Positions 61,889 through 64,000 of a stretch of DNA of 64,000 nucleotides are shown in pieces (positions within the stretch are counted from its first letter, which is position 1; each line of letters begins with the position of its first letter). The DNA lies in contig CADCGB010000013.1 of assembly GCA_902800815.1 (NCBI GenBank), positions 29,413 through 93,412 of the forward strand, written 5' to 3'. The DNA comes from Fibrobacter succinogenes. Lineage in GTDB: Bacteria; Fibrobacterota; Fibrobacteria; Fibrobacterales; Fibrobacteraceae. Below the pieces are notes generated by a model. The model ran no database searches and had not been told where the DNA came from. It saw nothing but the letters and a program-made list of their open reading frames with translations. The position numbers were made by a program, and so were the translations under genes.

Positions 61889-62617
61889 ATGCTTTACGGT
61901 ATTTGTTCTGATATTCATTCCAACGCGACGGCGTTCGAGGCCGTGCTCCAGTCCATGGAAGAAAACGGCGTCGAAAAGCGCGTATGCCTTGGCGACCTTG
62001 TTGGCTACGGTGCGGACCCCGACGAATGCGTGAAACTTGCCCGCGACCACATGGACCTTTGCCTCATCGGTAACCACGACAGCGTGGCCATCAAGTACGA
62101 GTCGAGCGTAGGGTTCAACCCGTATGCGAAGCAGGCCATCGAATGGACCCAGTCGCACATGAGCAAGGAATCGATCGAGTACCTGAAGGCCCTCCCTTAC
62201 ATCAAGGAAGAAAACGACATTACGTTTGTGCATGCCTCTCCGCTTTCCCCTGCGGACTGGGTGTACGTGACCGATCTGGAAGAGGCCCTCGATGCGTTCG
62301 ACCATTTCCACGGCACGTACTGCTTTATAGGGCATACGCACAGCCCGGTGATTGTGGCTAGCCGCCCGATGGCTATCCCTAAGATTCTGGACGAGTACGA
62401 GTACACCATCGCGAATACCGAACGCTTGCTGGTGAACGTGGGTAGCGTGGGACAGCCCCGCGACCGCGACTGCCGTGCGAGTTGGTGCTTGCTTGATACC
62501 GAGACGAAGTGCGTGCGCATTATCCGCGTGGAGTACGACGTGTTCCAGACGCAGGAACGCATGCGCAAGGCGGGTATGCCCGAATTCCTCATCGAGCGCC
62601 TTAGTGTAGGCCGCTAG
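61889..62617 (+). CDS. Calcineurin-type metallophosphoesterase
   Basis: This 242-residue enzyme has the metallophosphoesterase motif set: SDIHSN, GDLVGYG, GNHDSV, GHTHSP and a final NVGSVGQPRD. These place it in the YfcE/DR1281-like group that hydrolyses phosphodiesters or nucleotides; the substrate is unknown. No ribosome site is seen before ATG 61889. RlmH follows by 4 bp. Confidence 0.85.
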   Translation: MLYGICSDIHSNATAFEAVLQSMEENGVEKRVCLGDLVGYGADPDECVKLARDHMDLCLIGNHDSVAIKYESSVGFNPYAKQAIEWTQSHMSKESIEYLKALPYIKEENDITFVHASPLSPADWVYVTDLEEALDAFDHFHGTYCFIGHTHSPVIVASRPMAIPKILDEYEYTIANTERLLVNVGSVGQPRDRDCRASWCLLDTETKCVRIIRVEYDVFQTQERMRKAGMPEFLIERLSVGR

Positions 62618-62621
62618 CCCC

Positions 62622-63083
62622 ATGAAATGGGTTCTCGCAGTTTTTGGTAAGGCCGGCTCGCCGTTTATTGCGGACGAGGTGGAAAAGTACGTGAAGCGCC
62701 TGCGGGGCGGAATGTTCCCGCTCGAGGTTGTGGAACTCAAGGAATCAAAATTGGATGACCGCGTGCAGTCGCTCGCCCAGGAGGCGGCACTCTTTGAAAA
62801 GAAGTTCCCCAAGTCGGAGTATCGCCGTGTTGTTTTGTCTGAAGAGGGCAAACTCATGGATACGGTAAAGTTCTCCGACACGCTGCGCGACCGTTTTCCG
62901 GGGAATATCGTCTTTTTGATTGGTTCTGCCTATGGCATCGACGAGAATCTGAAAAAGACCGCGGACCTGCTGCTTTCGCTTTCTCCGCTCACGTTCACGC
63001 ACGACCATGCCCGCGTGATTATGGTAGAACAGCTCTACCGCGTGCAGATGGTGATGCAGAACCACCCATATCATCATAGGTGA
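62622..63083 (+). CDS. rlmH: 23S rRNA pseudouridine-1915 N3-methyltransferase RlmH
   Basis: This 153-residue SPOUT methyltransferase shows SEEGKLMDTVKFSD, FLIGSAYGIDENL and the C-terminal LTFTHDHARVIMVEQLYRVQMVMQNHPYHH, which are diagnostic for RlmH. It modifies helix 69 of the large ribosomal subunit. It shares a transcript with the metallophosphoesterase. Confidence 0.93.
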   Translation: MKWVLAVFGKAGSPFIADEVEKYVKRLRGGMFPLEVVELKESKLDDRVQSLAQEAALFEKKFPKSEYRRVVLSEEGKLMDTVKFSDTLRDRFPGNIVFLIGSAYGIDENLKKTADLLLSLSPLTFTHDHARVIMVEQLYRVQMVMQNHPYHHR

Positions 63084-63117
63084 CCGCACGGGCTAAGTTC
63101 GAGTATTGAATTCATGA

Positions 63118-64000
63118 TTACTGGATGTTGAAAAAGCCTTTGATTCTTCCCAAAAGGTCGTACAGCTTGCCTCTTTTTTGTGGCTTTTGTTGCGTTCTGG
63201 CTTTATGGATGCGAATCGTTTTTTGTTCTGGCACTTCCAGTTTTTGCATCGGATCTCCGATAATCGATTCTCCATAGAACCAATCGTAAAGGTCTTCCTT
63301 ATGGCCGTACTGGTTTCTTTTCACCCTTTCGTTCACCCATTCCCGGAACGATTCGCCAATGAATTCGCGCTCAAAGGCGTAGTACATGAAACCATCCATT
63401 TGGTCGCTTCCACTGGTTTTGGATGAACCGATACTTACAAAACCGCCGTTAATCGTGTTAAAGATATTGCCGTAGAAATCATAGCAGGTAAGTGGACCAC
63501 AGCAAGCAAAGTGGAAAAATCTCGGTGACACGCACATGTTTCTTTCCACTTGTGTTATATCCAGCCCGTTTCCAAGGCCAGTCTGGCCTCCGTGCCCACC
63601 GTAAAGGGCCCAATCATACTTATCTGATTTTATGTTGTCTAGATATTCCTGCCCGTCAGCGATAGACTTATCAAGGGAGTCTGGGGAATAAAGAAGACTC
63701 AAACCATCAACGAATTTCTGGTCTAGAGGATTGTTTAAGCCTCCTTCCTCAGTTAGGAACATGGCACTACGCGTACGTTTCTTGAACAAACCGAGATAGT
63801 AGCTGTGGATTTTCTCGAAATATCTCAATAAAAGTGTTTTTGGGTTACCGTAGAAACCAGCCGTGTTGGGGTCAATTCGAGAAACCCATATTTCAAAGGA
63901 ATCAGAAACCGCGCCACTTTTGGAATAGTGCCCGTCAAAAACTCCATTGGATTTTCCAGAAATCCAAAGGTGCTTTATGTCTTCTTCGGGGAGCGAATCT
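63118..64000 (-). CDS. C25 (gingipain)-like cysteine peptidase, 5' end outside the window
   Basis: The frame is open from 63118 to the window edge (about 294 residues visible), so the start is not seen. The visible part has a candidate catalytic His in YGGHGGQTG and Cys in FHFACCGPL, then GGFVSIGSSKTSG and IIGDPMQKLEVP, as in peptidase family C25. An earlier IWVSRIDPN resembles the family's linker to the catalytic part. Members are often secreted by type IX secretion, in keeping with the sorting-like domain on the esterase at 18671. Assignment rests on a few short motifs. Confidence 0.6.
   Translation of the reverse strand, partial: DSLPEEDIKHLWISGKSNGVFDGHYSKSGAVSDSFEIWVSRIDPNTAGFYGNPKTLLLRYFEKIHSYYLGLFKKRTRSAMFLTEEGGLNNPLDQKFVDGLSLLYSPDSLDKSIADGQEYLDNIKSDKYDWALYGGHGGQTGLGNGLDITQVERNMCVSPRFFHFACCGPLTCYDFYGNIFNTINGGFVSIGSSKTSGSDQMDGFMYYAFEREFIGESFREWVNERVKRNQYGHKEDLYDWFYGESIIGDPMQKLEVPEQKTIRIHKARTQQKPQKRGKLYDLLGRIKGFFNIQ

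Overview
The window looks like a chromosomal segment of a Fibrobacter species (phylum Fibrobacterota). The evidence is the protein families. Several lipoproteins carry the 'Fibrobacter succinogenes major paralogous domain' (TIGR02145 type). There is one TIGR02147-type regulator and one TIGR02171-type giant lipoprotein. Secreted proteins use poly-serine linkers, and there are a GH5 glycosidase with a carbohydrate-binding module and a CE6-like acetyl esterase. No rRNA, tRNA, CRISPR array or transposase gene was seen.

Layout. 1-3.7 kb: structured non-coding DNA, a GH5 enzyme without a signal peptide, then a TIGR02147 regulator coupled to a PAS/zinc-ribbon protein. 3.8-8.1 kb: a three-part TIGR02171 lipoprotein (FGE-like, beta-propeller, SGNH-like) coupled to a polytopic membrane protein. 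8.5-10.8 kb: a divergent DnaA paralogue coupled to an NAD-dependent epimerase-like gene. 10.9-17.8 kb: a lipoprotein, NadE with a degenerate glutaminase domain, and a MoxR / DUF58 / transglutaminase operon. 18-25.3 kb: two lipoproteins, a CE6-like esterase, TrmO, a membrane protein and a membrane pyrophosphatase. 25.3-29.6 kb: a tandem duplication holding two paralogous-domain lipoproteins, two gene relics, a HAD phosphatase and a diverged paralogous-domain protein.

29.6-44.0 kb: an RmlD-like reductase, a tiny zinc ribbon and an HrpA helicase interrupted in frame by palindromic repeats; then ribE-ribBA-ribH-nusB; then a DUF2723 membrane protein with three family 2 glycosyltransferases. 44.1-54.1 kb: Trm112-like protein, a TPR protein with an acidic repeat array, PilT, endonuclease I, FolC, XseA, a lipoprotein/OmpA pair and an orphan Phd-type antitoxin. 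54.1-64 kb: a leucine-rich leader peptide and terminator ahead of leuA, a two-domain paralogous lipoprotein, an aminotransferase, a GT4 glycosyltransferase, a structured RNA candidate, an SlyD-like isomerase, a metallophosphoesterase, RlmH and a C25-like peptidase cut by the window edge.

Three signals stand out. First, palindromic repeats sit inside reading frames: three in hrpA, and one each at the signal-peptide end of two lipoproteins. Second, TATATT-like -10 elements lie 6-9 nt before start codons of several genes that lack a Shine-Dalgarno site, which suggests leaderless transcripts. Third, two RNA-level control regions are visible: a leu attenuator at 54107-54268 and a four-way-junction RNA with a terminator at 60299-60470. 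Function calls rest on motifs read by eye; no database search was possible.
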